Origin: Aequorivita sp. CIP111184
GTDB lineage: Bacteria; Bacteroidota; Bacteroidia; Flavobacteriales; Flavobacteriaceae
Reading direction: 5' to 3'
DNA length: 64,000 bases
NCBI RefSeq assembly: GCF_900489465.1
Contig: NZ_UEFQ01000013.1
Location: 248,001-312,000 of the forward strand
Part shown: piece after piece, positions 8,434 through 16,896 of the stretch
Position numbering within the stretch: position 1 is the first letter of the stretch
Layout: every line of letters starts with the position of its first letter
Made by a program: the position numbers and the translations under genes
The notes under the pieces: model-generated
The model's input: the letters and a program-made list of their open reading frames with translations, nothing else
What the model was told of the DNA's origin: nothing
The model's database searches: none

Positions 8434-9360
8434 ATGAAAAAACTTTTACTTCTGGCAGTTCTCTTTACTGCTCCATTAACAATCTTCTCTCAGGAAGAAA
8501 CTCCGAAAGACACTGTTCCCAATGGATGGACGCGAGCCGGAAATATTTCGTTATTGTTCAATCAAGCTGCCTTTAATGCTGAATGGACCGGTGGTGGAAC
8601 TTCCAATTATTCAGGAAACCTTTCGCTTACTTATGATTTCAATTATAAGCACGACAAAATTTCTTGGAACAACAGATTGACCGGTGAATACGGAATCACC
8701 AAAAATAAGGATGATAAATACTCCCGAAAGACTAATGACCGATTGGAGTTCAACTCAATTTTAGGTCAGCAGATAAAAGAAAGTAATTGGTACTATTCAT
8801 TATTTTTAAACTTTAAAACCCAATTTGCCAAGGGTTACACATTCAACACAGATCTTAACCCAGAAGATGAAGGCTATCGTACAGAAACCACACATATTTT
8901 ATCGCCGGCCTATCTTCAATTTGGCCCTGGTATGCTTTGGAAAAAAAGTGATAATCTATATGTAAATATTTCTCCAGCTACTGCTAAACTTATACTTGTA
9001 GATAAAGATTTTACAGCTGTAAATGAATCTGTTCCTGCTGCATTAGATGCTTATAATGAAAACAAATACTTTGGTGTTAATGCCAATGAAAGTAGCCGTT
9101 TAGAATTTGGCGCTTCAGTTTCTGCGTATGCAAAGTTTAATATTATGGCGAATATTTCTGCAGAAAATATTTTGAATCTTTATTCAAATTACATTGAAGA
9201 TCCACAAAATATTGATGTTGACTATACTTTCAATCTTGTAATGAAAGTGAACAAATACATTTCTTCAAATGTTACTTTTCAAGCTATTTATGATGATAAT
9301 GCTGTACAAGGCTTTCAGATTCGCGAAGCTTTGGGAGTGGGTGTAACTTACGGGTTTTAG
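8434..9360 (+). CDS. DUF3078 domain-containing outer-membrane protein
   Basis: A 308-residue secreted protein with a signal peptide (MKKLLLLAVL... cleaved after IFSQ) and a DUF3078-type body: the NGWTRAGNISLLFNQAAFN and WTGGGTSNYSGNLSL segments near residues 30-65 are typical. Alternating aromatic and polar strands and the final GVTYGF suggest an outer-membrane beta barrel. Its role is unknown. It has its own promoter and a strong terminator, so it is probably expressed apart from the suf genes. Confidence 0.85.
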   Translation: MKKLLLLAVLFTAPLTIFSQEETPKDTVPNGWTRAGNISLLFNQAAFNAEWTGGGTSNYSGNLSLTYDFNYKHDKISWNNRLTGEYGITKNKDDKYSRKTNDRLEFNSILGQQIKESNWYYSLFLNFKTQFAKGYTFNTDLNPEDEGYRTETTHILSPAYLQFGPGMLWKKSDNLYVNISPATAKLILVDKDFTAVNESVPAALDAYNENKYFGVNANESSRLEFGASVSAYAKFNIMANISAENILNLYSNYIEDPQNIDVDYTFNLVMKVNKYISSNVTFQAIYDDNAVQGFQIREALGVGVTYGF

Positions 9361-9382
9361 ACGTTAAACGTTAGAAAAAAAT

Positions 9383-9420
9383 AAAAAAGCTCCCAGGTTT
9401 TAAAACTTGGGAGCTTTTTT
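9383..9420. terminator. Bidirectional terminator between DUF3078 gene and hflX
   Basis: An 18-bp stem with one G-T type mismatch (9383-9400 with 9403-9420), A-tract on one side and T-tract on the other, sits between two convergent genes and can end transcription from both. Confidence 0.88.
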
Positions 9421-9440
9421 AATGTTTCACTTATTTGTTT

Positions 9441-10652
9441 TTATTCTTCTTCAGTATATTCATCATATAAAAAAGTATTATACGGAAAACGTGTAGTGTG
9501 AATTTCTTTTACTTTTTCGTAAACTAGTTTTCTGAATTCACTAAAATTTTCTTTATTCAATGCTGAAATAAAAATTGCATCTCCGTTCAGTTTTGCCATC
9601 CAAGTTTGCTTCCACTCTTCCAAAGTGTAATGCGCTTTGGTTTTCTCAGTCATTAAATCGTCCTCCTCTATTTCTTCTGGATGGTAGGCGTCAATCTTAT
9701 TGAAAACCATAATTGTAGGTTTATCTGCGCTTCCTATTTCTTCTAGAATTTTGTTAACCGAATCTATATGGTGTTCAAAGGAAGGGTGGCTTATATCTAC
9801 CACATGAAGCAATAAATCTGCCTCCCGAACCTCATCCAGCGTACTCTTGAATGATTCCACAAGTTGCGTGGGCAATTTTCTAATAAACCCAACAGTGTCC
9901 GTAAGTAAAAATGGAAGATTGCCAATAACAACTTTCCGAACCGTAGTATCAAGTGTTGCGAACAATTTATTTTCAGCAAAAACATCGCTTTTGCTAATTA
10001 CGTTCATTAATGTAGATTTTCCCACGTTTGTATAACCCACTAAGGCCACACGAACCAATGCACCACGATTGCCGCGCTGCACGTCCATTTGTCTGTCAAT
10101 TTTTTTTAACTTATCCTTTAGCAAAGCAATACGGTCGCGAACAATACGCCTGTCAGTTTCAATTTCCGTTTCCCCCGGGCCACGCATACCGATACCTCCA
10201 CGCTGGCGCTCCAAGTGAGTCCACATTCCCGCAAGTCGTGGTAACAAATATTGATATTGTGCAAGTTCAACTTGGGTGCGGGCATAACTAGTTTGAGCTC
10301 TTTGGGCAAAAATATCTAGAATCAAATTGGTACGGTCTAATACCTTACAATCTAATTCTTTCTGGATGTTCTTTTGTTGGCTCGGTGAAAGTTCATCATC
10401 AAATATTACCACGCCAACCCCGTGTTCTTCCACAAAGTTTTTTACATCTTCCAGCTTTCCTTTACCAATAAAAGTTTTTGGATTGGGAACATCCATTTTT
10501 TGGCTAAATCGTTTAAGCACCTCACCACCAGCAGTGTAAGCCAAAAATTCAAGCTCGTCTAGATATTCATTTGATTTTTCTTCGTCTTGATATTGTGTTA
10601 TCAAACCGATGAGTATAGTTTTTTCGTAAGAAATGTCTGCTTGCTCTATCAT
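9441..10652 (-). CDS. hflX: Ribosome-associated GTPase HflX
   Basis: A 403-residue GTPase of the Obg-HflX family that splits or rescues stalled ribosomes. The N-terminal HflX domain contains GKGKLEDV; the GTP-binding site shows GYTNVGKST (G1), DTVGFI (G3) and NKID (G4), and the GMRGPGETEIETDRR segment is a family hallmark. The frame could start 9 codons upstream, at 10679, but the ATG at 10652 (MIEQADISYEK) gives the usual N-terminus. It is convergent with the DUF3078 gene and monocistronic. Confidence 0.93.
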   Translation of the reverse strand: MIEQADISYEKTILIGLITQYQDEEKSNEYLDELEFLAYTAGGEVLKRFSQKMDVPNPKTFIGKGKLEDVKNFVEEHGVGVVIFDDELSPSQQKNIQKELDCKVLDRTNLILDIFAQRAQTSYARTQVELAQYQYLLPRLAGMWTHLERQRGGIGMRGPGETEIETDRRIVRDRIALLKDKLKKIDRQMDVQRGNRGALVRVALVGYTNVGKSTLMNVISKSDVFAENKLFATLDTTVRKVVIGNLPFLLTDTVGFIRKLPTQLVESFKSTLDEVREADLLLHVVDISHPSFEHHIDSVNKILEEIGSADKPTIMVFNKIDAYHPEEIEEDDLMTEKTKAHYTLEEWKQTWMAKLNGDAIFISALNKENFSEFRKLVYEKVKEIHTTRFPYNTFLYDEYTEEE

Positions 10653-10802
10653 AAAGTAATTTATAACACAAATGTACAAAACACTTGGCTAGAGTTTTTT
10701 GTACTTTACAAGCAATTAACAATTATAATCTATTCCTCCCTAGAAATGAAAAACGTTTTCAATATTGGATTCTAGAATTTTGAAAAAAAATTGAAACAGT
10801 AA

Positions 10803-11000
10803 ATGATTAAATACAGAAATGGACAGGAATGAAACGCGCTACACCTCAACACTGAAAAAATAGGCCGTATCATTTCGAAGATTGTCTATAATACAACCAC
10901 ACAACCGGCCATATATCTGGGCGTCGTCAATGTGGTAAAATGAAACGATGCTGGAAGGATTCGTCAATTCAAAATTTCTAAAACAAAATATTATTATTAG
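10803..11000 (+). pseudogene. Possible gene fossil: 65-codon frame broken by two TGA codons
   Basis: From the ATG at 10803 to the TAG at 10998-11000 the frame is open except for TGA at 10830 and 10941. The middle reads like a protein segment (KIGRIISKIVYNTTTQPAIY, then LGVVNVVK), and the base composition here is richer in G+C than the flanks. I do not recognise the family. It may be a decayed remnant or a chance open stretch. Confidence 0.25.
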
Positions 11001-11230
11001 ATGTATTTCCATTTGGCAGATGGTCGTAGTAATAATACAGTATTACTTTTAAGAAAAGATTTTTTGAATTAATTCATGAAAAAATAATTACACCAATAAT
11101 ATTTAAGAACTGAAGAAAATTAGAAATATTTTATATACAATCCATTCATAATCTTTACTTTATAATATTATTTAAAGAGTGTAATCGATCATTTTTACGG
11201 TTTTTTTAAATTTTTTCAACCAAAAACTAA

Positions 11231-11260
11231 TTGGAAAAGCTTCAAAAAACCTTATATTTC
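11231..11260 (+). promoter_or_regulatory. Promoter of the adhesin/porP/ompA cluster
   Basis: TTG at 11231-11233, a 19-nt spacer and TATATTTC at 11253-11260 closely match the Bacteroidota promoter consensus. The 5' leader would be about 50 nt before the ATG at 11317. Confidence 0.6.
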
Positions 11261-11316
11261 GCCGTTAAAAAAAAGTTAATACACAATAAATTTCAATAAC
11301 AACCAACAAAAACTTT

Positions 11317-13809
11317 ATGAATATAAAACTACCTCTCTATTTACAAAGTTGTCAGTATTATTTTAAAGATAACTTTAATCGAAACGTTCTTTTACTTTTT
11401 AGTTTCCTTACAATATCTATTTCGGCATTTGCACAAGGGCCAGGATGTCCCAACGTTTATGCGGGAGATGATGTGGAGCTGGATTGTGGCGAGCCTTGTA
11501 CAGACCTTACAGCAAGTTTTCTTGACACTGGAGAAACCACCAGTTATGATGTTTCTTCTATTACTTATGCCCCTCCTTTCCCATTTACAGGAGGAACACC
11601 TGTATCTGTAAATACAGACGACATTTGGTCCGATGCTATTCAATTGCCTTTTGATTTCTGCTTTTTTGGTGAAAGTTATTCTCAAATGGTTATTGGGTCA
11701 AACGCAGTCGTTTCATTTGATTTAGTAAACAATCCTCCAGGTGGTTATTGCAGTTGGTTGTATGATGAATCAATTCCTGATCCCAACCTGTTTTTTACGA
11801 CTATCTTTGGACCTTATATGGATGTGGATCCATCGGTTAGTGGCTCTGGAACTATAAATTGGACTGTTTTTGGAGAATCCCCTTGCCGAACCATGGTAGT
11901 TAACTTCCCTGATATTCCTTACTTTGGATCAGCTTGCCCAGACCTTTCCTTAACCTCACAAATAGTTATTTATGAAACTACCAATGTGGTAGAAGTTTAT
12001 GTTCAAGATAGACCAAACGGCTGTACTTGGAATAGTGGAAATGCTGCACTGGGAATCCAAAACCAAAACGGCACCTTGGGCTATACTGCTCCAGGAAGAA
12101 ATACTGGAGATTGGGCTGCTTTTAACGAAGCATGGCGCTTTACGCCCAATGGCACTTCAAATGTTGCTTTCTCTTGGCTGGATTCAACAGGAACAGTTAT
12201 CGGAACTGATCCAACAATAGATGTTTGTCCAACAGCCCCATCAACCATTTACACGGCCCAAGCAGTTTACACTAATTGTAATGGCGATGTGGTTACTGAA
12301 ACTGATGATGTTACTATAACTAGAATAGGATCTTTTACAGTAGATCTTGGCGGTAACCAAGAACTTTGCGAAGCTCAAAGCTATGACATCACTGCCGAAA
12401 TAACTGGCGGAAACCCTGCAGATGCTACTTTCTTATGGAATACGGGGGAAATAACACAAACCATAACTGTTACCACTTCGGGAACTTATACCGTAGAAGT
12501 TACTATTGGCACTTGTACAATTACAACTTCCGTAATTATAAACTTTAACGAACTTCCTTTAATAGAACTTGGGGACCCTATAGAAACTTGTTTCTTTGAT
12601 CCCGTAGTTTTAGATGCAACTCCCTCCAACTATAACCCAGCAGATGCTACTTATGAATGGAGTTTAAATGGAATTGTTCTAGCGGGTGAAACCAATCCAA
12701 CTTTAAATGCGACCCAATATGGTACTTATAGTGTACTGGTTTCAGTAGCCGATTGTTCATCTATGGATGAAGTGACTATTTCACAACAAAACATTCAGGT
12801 TTCATTGGGAGATGATTTTTCTTCCTGCTTTGAAGTACCCGAAACACTCACCGCTGAAGCGATTGACTATGACCCAACATTGGCTACCTATCAATGGAGT
12901 TTAAATGGAAACATCCTTGCAGGTGAAACCAACCAAACCCTAGACATTATACAGATTGGAACCTACTTAGTTACTGCAACTGTGGGTTCGTGTACAACAA
13001 CAGACAGTATTGTGGTAAGCTTAACAAATATAGAAGTAACCGTAAATGATGACTTCCAAACTTGTTTTGATTCTCAAGTAGTTTTGGAAGCTGTACTTTC
13101 TAGTCAAAACCCAGACGCAACTTACCAATGGAGCTTTGACGGAACCATTATAGCAGATGAAACCACTTCCACATTAATAATCACTGAAATTGGGACTTAT
13201 ACTGTAACGGTTACTATTGGCAGTTGTTCGGCATCAGATAATGTAATTGTTTCGTTTAGAGACGATCTTGAAGTTTCTCTTGGTTCAGATTTTTTAAGCT
13301 GTCCAAACGAACCACAAACACTCACTGCAACTACTCCTGAAGAAGACGCAACTTATCAGTGGTATCTTAATGGAACATTATTAACAGGAGAAACTAACAG
13401 TACGCTGAATTTTATGTTAGAACTAGGAACAATGGGTACTCAAACCTATTCTGTAACAATTTCAGTTGGCGGATGTTCCGGTACAGATTCGGTAGATGTT
13501 GGTTTATATGCCGTTGGAAACTGTGTAATTTCTGAAGGAATTTCACCTAATGGGGATGGTTACAACGATTCGCTGGACCTTACCTTCTTGAACGACAGAA
13601 CAGGAATTACTAAACTTCAAATCTTCAACAGATTGGGAACTCTGGTTTTTGAAAAGAACAATTACATAAACGAATGGTATGGCCAAACAAATGATGGCAA
13701 TGACCTTCCAACGGGAACTTATATCTATGTAATTGACCTTGCAGGTAATGATGCTGTTTATGGCTCACAGGCCACAGGTTGGATTTATCTTAACCAGAAA
13801 GCTAACTAA
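11317..13809 (+). CDS. Surface adhesin-like protein with gliding-motility/T9SS type B C-terminal domain
   Basis: An 830-residue secreted protein. It has a signal peptide with a long n-region (cleavage probably after SAFAQ near residue 40), a Cys-rich N-terminal region, and about five Ig/PKD-like repeats of roughly 80 residues from about residue 335 to 730, each marked by a TYQWSLNG-type strand and a final T-V-x-x-G-x-C. The C-terminus (EGISPNGDGYNDSLDL, then LQIFNRLGTLVFE and LPTGTYIYVI) is the gliding-motility-associated CHU_C domain used as a type B sorting signal by the type IX secretion system. The next gene encodes PorP/SprF, the usual partner of type B cargo. The ligand is unknown. Confidence 0.9.
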   Translation: MNIKLPLYLQSCQYYFKDNFNRNVLLLFSFLTISISAFAQGPGCPNVYAGDDVELDCGEPCTDLTASFLDTGETTSYDVSSITYAPPFPFTGGTPVSVNTDDIWSDAIQLPFDFCFFGESYSQMVIGSNAVVSFDLVNNPPGGYCSWLYDESIPDPNLFFTTIFGPYMDVDPSVSGSGTINWTVFGESPCRTMVVNFPDIPYFGSACPDLSLTSQIVIYETTNVVEVYVQDRPNGCTWNSGNAALGIQNQNGTLGYTAPGRNTGDWAAFNEAWRFTPNGTSNVAFSWLDSTGTVIGTDPTIDVCPTAPSTIYTAQAVYTNCNGDVVTETDDVTITRIGSFTVDLGGNQELCEAQSYDITAEITGGNPADATFLWNTGEITQTITVTTSGTYTVEVTIGTCTITTSVIINFNELPLIELGDPIETCFFDPVVLDATPSNYNPADATYEWSLNGIVLAGETNPTLNATQYGTYSVLVSVADCSSMDEVTISQQNIQVSLGDDFSSCFEVPETLTAEAIDYDPTLATYQWSLNGNILAGETNQTLDIIQIGTYLVTATVGSCTTTDSIVVSLTNIEVTVNDDFQTCFDSQVVLEAVLSSQNPDATYQWSFDGTIIADETTSTLIITEIGTYTVTVTIGSCSASDNVIVSFRDDLEVSLGSDFLSCPNEPQTLTATTPEEDATYQWYLNGTLLTGETNSTLNFMLELGTMGTQTYSVTISVGGCSGTDSVDVGLYAVGNCVISEGISPNGDGYNDSLDLTFLNDRTGITKLQIFNRLGTLVFEKNNYINEWYGQTNDGNDLPTGTYIYVIDLAGNDAVYGSQATGWIYLNQKAN

Positions 13810-13845
13810 ACCATTAAATACTTTTTAACTACCAAATAGATAAAA

Positions 13846-13931
13846 ATGAAATGCGCTTTATCACTTATCAAAATACAGAAAATGAATTATAAGAGCATTC
13901 CATCTTTAACTTTATCAAATATTTTATAAAG
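13846..13931 (+). promoter_or_regulatory. Recurrent leader element, copy 2 (upstream of porP/sprF)
   Basis: ATGAAATGC (13846-13854) and GAGCATTCCATCTTT (13893-13907). AATGC pairs with GCATT; position 6 of the stem is mismatched, and three more pairs can form inside. GCATT ends exactly 32 nt before the ATG at 13932, as in the copies at 6497 and 51259. Confidence 0.6.
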
Positions 13932-14849
13932 ATGAAAAAACATATATATATTCTAATTGTATTGATGGCAGCGTTGCTCTTTCAGGAAGCACAGGCACAG
14001 CAAGATCCTCAATACACCCAATACATGTACAATATGAACGTGGTAAACCCAGCTTATGCAGGGTCCAAGGAAAGTCTTTCCCTTACCGCACTTTACAGAA
14101 ACCAGTGGGGCGGCTTGGAAGGCAGTCCGGTTACCTTCACTTTTGCGGCACATTCGCCAATAAGTGATAAAATTGGGCTCGGACTTTCCGCAATAAAAGA
14201 CGAATTGGGTCCAGTAAAGGAAACCAATGTGTTTGTAGATTTCTCATATACCCTTCAAGTGGGGAGCAATGTAAAACTTGCTTTGGGTCTTAAAGCTGGT
14301 GCGACTTTTCACGATGTGGGGCTTTCAACTTTGGAATTACAGGATCCCAACGATCCATTCTTTTCAGAAGACATAAATAACACCTATCCAAATATTGGTG
14401 CTGGTGCTTTTCTGTATGGTGAAAAGTTTTATTTGGGATTATCAGTTCCAAATATGTTGAAATCAGTTCACTTGGATGAAAACGGAATCAAGTATGGTTC
14501 TGAAACCAATCATTACTTCGCAACAGCTGGATATGTTTTCCAGGTTTCGGAAAACTTCAAATTGAAACCTTCCGTAATGGTTAAATCTGCTTTTGATGCG
14601 CCCGTTTCTTATGACGGAAACCTGAATGCACTATTCTATGATAAGTTTGAACTTGGAGCATCCTATAGATTGGACGATTCCTTTAGCGGTTTGGTTGGGT
14701 TTCAAATTACCCCCAACATCCGCGTTGGGTATGCCTATGACCACGTAACATCTGACATTAAAACAGTGGGTCCAGCCTCACACGAAGTGGTGCTGACTTT
14801 CGACCTATTCTTTAAGCCACGTGTTTTACGTTCACCAAGATTCTTCTAA
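13932..14849 (+). CDS. Type IX secretion system membrane protein PorP/SprF family
   Basis: A 305-residue outer-membrane protein with a signal peptide (cleaved near AQAQQDPQ) and the PorP/SprF signature QYTQYMYNMNVVNPAYAGS at residues 27-45, followed by ALYRNQW. Members form outer-membrane beta barrels that anchor or export type B T9SS cargo, best known for SprF with the SprB gliding adhesin. It lies between the adhesin gene and the OmpA-family gene, 24 nt before the latter, a standard flavobacterial arrangement. The specific partner is inferred to be the 11317 product. Confidence 0.93.
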   Translation: MKKHIYILIVLMAALLFQEAQAQQDPQYTQYMYNMNVVNPAYAGSKESLSLTALYRNQWGGLEGSPVTFTFAAHSPISDKIGLGLSAIKDELGPVKETNVFVDFSYTLQVGSNVKLALGLKAGATFHDVGLSTLELQDPNDPFFSEDINNTYPNIGAGAFLYGEKFYLGLSVPNMLKSVHLDENGIKYGSETNHYFATAGYVFQVSENFKLKPSVMVKSAFDAPVSYDGNLNALFYDKFELGASYRLDDSFSGLVGFQITPNIRVGYAYDHVTSDIKTVGPASHEVVLTFDLFFKPRVLRSPRFF

Positions 14850-14872
14850 TAACCAAACTAATTTCATTTAAG

Positions 14873-16765
14873 ATGAAAAAAATATACACCATACTTCTAC
14901 TTATCGCGGTAAGCACCACAATGGTTACCGCCCAAAATAGTAAAACAAAAAAGGCCGATCAATATTATGATAGACTTCAATATACAGACGCTGCCGAAGC
15001 ATACCAGAAACTACTGAAAAAAGGTGAAGGCAGCACCTACGTTTTTGAACGCCTGGGCAATAGCTATTTTTTCATTAACGATACCAAAAAAGCTGAAACC
15101 TATTATAAAAGAGTTATAAAAAAGAAGGACGTCGATCCAGAAACGGTATATAACTACGCCCAATCTTTAAAGGCGAATGGTAAGTTTAGCGATTACAATA
15201 CGTTTATGAAACAATTCGCTGAAATGAAACCTAGCGATTCCCGTTCGGTGGAATTTATGAAAAATCCAGACTATCTTCCAGCAATTATTGACGCAAATTC
15301 ACAGAAATACGCTGCCACCAATCTTGATGCGTTAAATTCAAAATACTCAGATTTTGGCGGAATGGTTGTAGGGAACGATTTCTATTTTACTTCTGCCAGA
15401 AATACTACAGGCAAAAAATACGGCTGGAACGAGGAACCGTTTTTAGACATTTACAAGGCCTCAATAGTTGGTGGCGTTGAAAAGAATGAAGTTTCATTGA
15501 AAGGAGACGTAAACACAAAATTTCACGAAAGTACCGTGGCAATTACCGCAGATGGAAAACGCATGTATTTTGATCGAAATGATTATTACAACGGAAAATA
15601 CAAAAAAAGTGAAGAAGGCATTAATCAATTAAATATCTATTATGCAGAAAACATTGATGGTCAGTGGAAGGATGTTCAGGCTGTTCCATTCAATAGTCAC
15701 GACTTCTCTACTAGCCATCCTGCCTTGAGCCCAGACGGAAATACGCTGTATTTTACTAGCGATCGTCTGGGCGGAAAAGGGAAGGCAGATATCTACAAAG
15801 TTTCAATTTCTAAAGACGGTTCTTTTGGAGCACCTGAAAATTTAGGAAGCAACATAAACACCGAAGGAAAAGAAGGTTTTCCTTTTGTAGATGCAAACGG
15901 AACACTTTATTTCTGTAGCGATGCACATTTGGGAATGGGCGGTTTAGATATTTTTGCTGCAGAAGCAAACGGCAGTGGATTCGGCGAAGCCAAAAACCTT
16001 GGTCTTGGCGTAAATAGTAGTGAAGACGATTTTGCATACTCTTATGATTCCGCTACAGAGGAAGGCTATGTTTCTTCCAACAGAAAAGACGGAAAGGGAA
16101 GTGATGATATTTATAAAATCAAAAAACTTGACATTTGCGATGTCATTCTAAACATTATTGTAGTTGATGCAAGTAACGACGAGCCAATAGCAGGTGCTCA
16201 ATTGGATCTATTCGACAATCTTGAAAACAAATTGAAAAGCCAAACTACCAGTACCAATGGAACAGGAAAAATAACCGCAGCCTGTAACCAAGATCACGTT
16301 GTGCAAGCTTTCAAAATGGGCTATGAAAGCAATGCAGAAACAGTTGCTTCTTCTAAGGAAGGTGAAAAGAGCATCCGCATAGCGCTTCGTCCAATAGACG
16401 AAATTGTGGAAGGTGATATGGTAAAACTAAACCCAATACTATTTGACTTTGATAAGCACAACATCAAACCACAGGCGGCATTTGAACTGGATAAGTTAGT
16501 AGAACTGATGAAGAAAAATTCAGAAATGGCTATTAGAGTTGAAGGCCATACGGATAACCGCGGTACTGATGCCTACAATTTAGATCTATCTGAAAGACGT
16601 GCTCGAAGCACTGTACAGTATGTAATTTCAAAAGGAATTGCTAAGGATAGAATAAGCGGAGAAGGTTTTGGTGAATCTAAACCTGCAATAGACTGTGGTA
16701 ATAACTGCACCGATGAACAATATCACAAAAACAGACGTTCCGAATTTATTATCGTGAAAAAATAA
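14873..16765 (+). CDS. OmpA family protein with TPR and PD40 repeats (PorE-like)
   Basis: A 630-residue envelope protein that probably tethers the T9SS/adhesin complex to peptidoglycan. Order of parts: signal peptide (MVTAQ), TPR repeats at about 25-130, WD40-like beta-propeller (PD40) repeats at about 150-420 (for example HPALSPDGNTLYFTSDR), a carboxypeptidase-regulatory-like domain at about 425-500, and a C-terminal OmpA domain at about 515-630 with FDFDKHNIKPQA, VEGHTDNRGTDAYN and LSERRA, which bind diaminopimelate-type peptidoglycan. This order matches PorE-type proteins. It is the third gene of the cluster, and a terminator follows. Confidence 0.92.
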   Translation: MKKIYTILLLIAVSTTMVTAQNSKTKKADQYYDRLQYTDAAEAYQKLLKKGEGSTYVFERLGNSYFFINDTKKAETYYKRVIKKKDVDPETVYNYAQSLKANGKFSDYNTFMKQFAEMKPSDSRSVEFMKNPDYLPAIIDANSQKYAATNLDALNSKYSDFGGMVVGNDFYFTSARNTTGKKYGWNEEPFLDIYKASIVGGVEKNEVSLKGDVNTKFHESTVAITADGKRMYFDRNDYYNGKYKKSEEGINQLNIYYAENIDGQWKDVQAVPFNSHDFSTSHPALSPDGNTLYFTSDRLGGKGKADIYKVSISKDGSFGAPENLGSNINTEGKEGFPFVDANGTLYFCSDAHLGMGGLDIFAAEANGSGFGEAKNLGLGVNSSEDDFAYSYDSATEEGYVSSNRKDGKGSDDIYKIKKLDICDVILNIIVVDASNDEPIAGAQLDLFDNLENKLKSQTTSTNGTGKITAACNQDHVVQAFKMGYESNAETVASSKEGEKSIRIALRPIDEIVEGDMVKLNPILFDFDKHNIKPQAAFELDKLVELMKKNSEMAIRVEGHTDNRGTDAYNLDLSERRARSTVQYVISKGIAKDRISGEGFGESKPAIDCGNNCTDEQYHKNRRSEFIIVKK

Positions 16766-16801
16766 GGAACTAATTATTATTAACTGGTAACCAACCAGAA
16801 G

Positions 16802-16844
16802 AAAAACCCTTGCTCACCACTTTATAGGTTTTGCAGGGGTTTTT
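16802..16844 (+). terminator. Terminator of the adhesin/porP/ompA cluster
   Basis: A 12-bp stem with one mismatch (16802-16813 with 16833-16844) ends in a T-run just after the OmpA-family gene. Confidence 0.8.
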
Positions 16845-16896
16845 GATTTTCTATTAATAATGTTTAATGCGTAAAGTGTCTTTAATTTAAATTAAA

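Larger units (their letters stand above)
10653..11316. other. Intergenic region of about 660 bp between hflX and the adhesin gene
   Basis: The region is mostly very AT-rich, with no intact gene. Two things stand out: a possible decayed reading frame at 10803-11000, in a locally less AT-rich patch, and the promoter of the downstream adhesin gene at 11231-11260. No RNA gene was recognised. Confidence 0.7.

Noticed and set aside
10803-11000. Use of TGA as a tryptophan codon in this frame
   Set aside because: All other genes end at normal stops including TGA-free frames, and nothing else suggests recoding; decay or chance is simpler.
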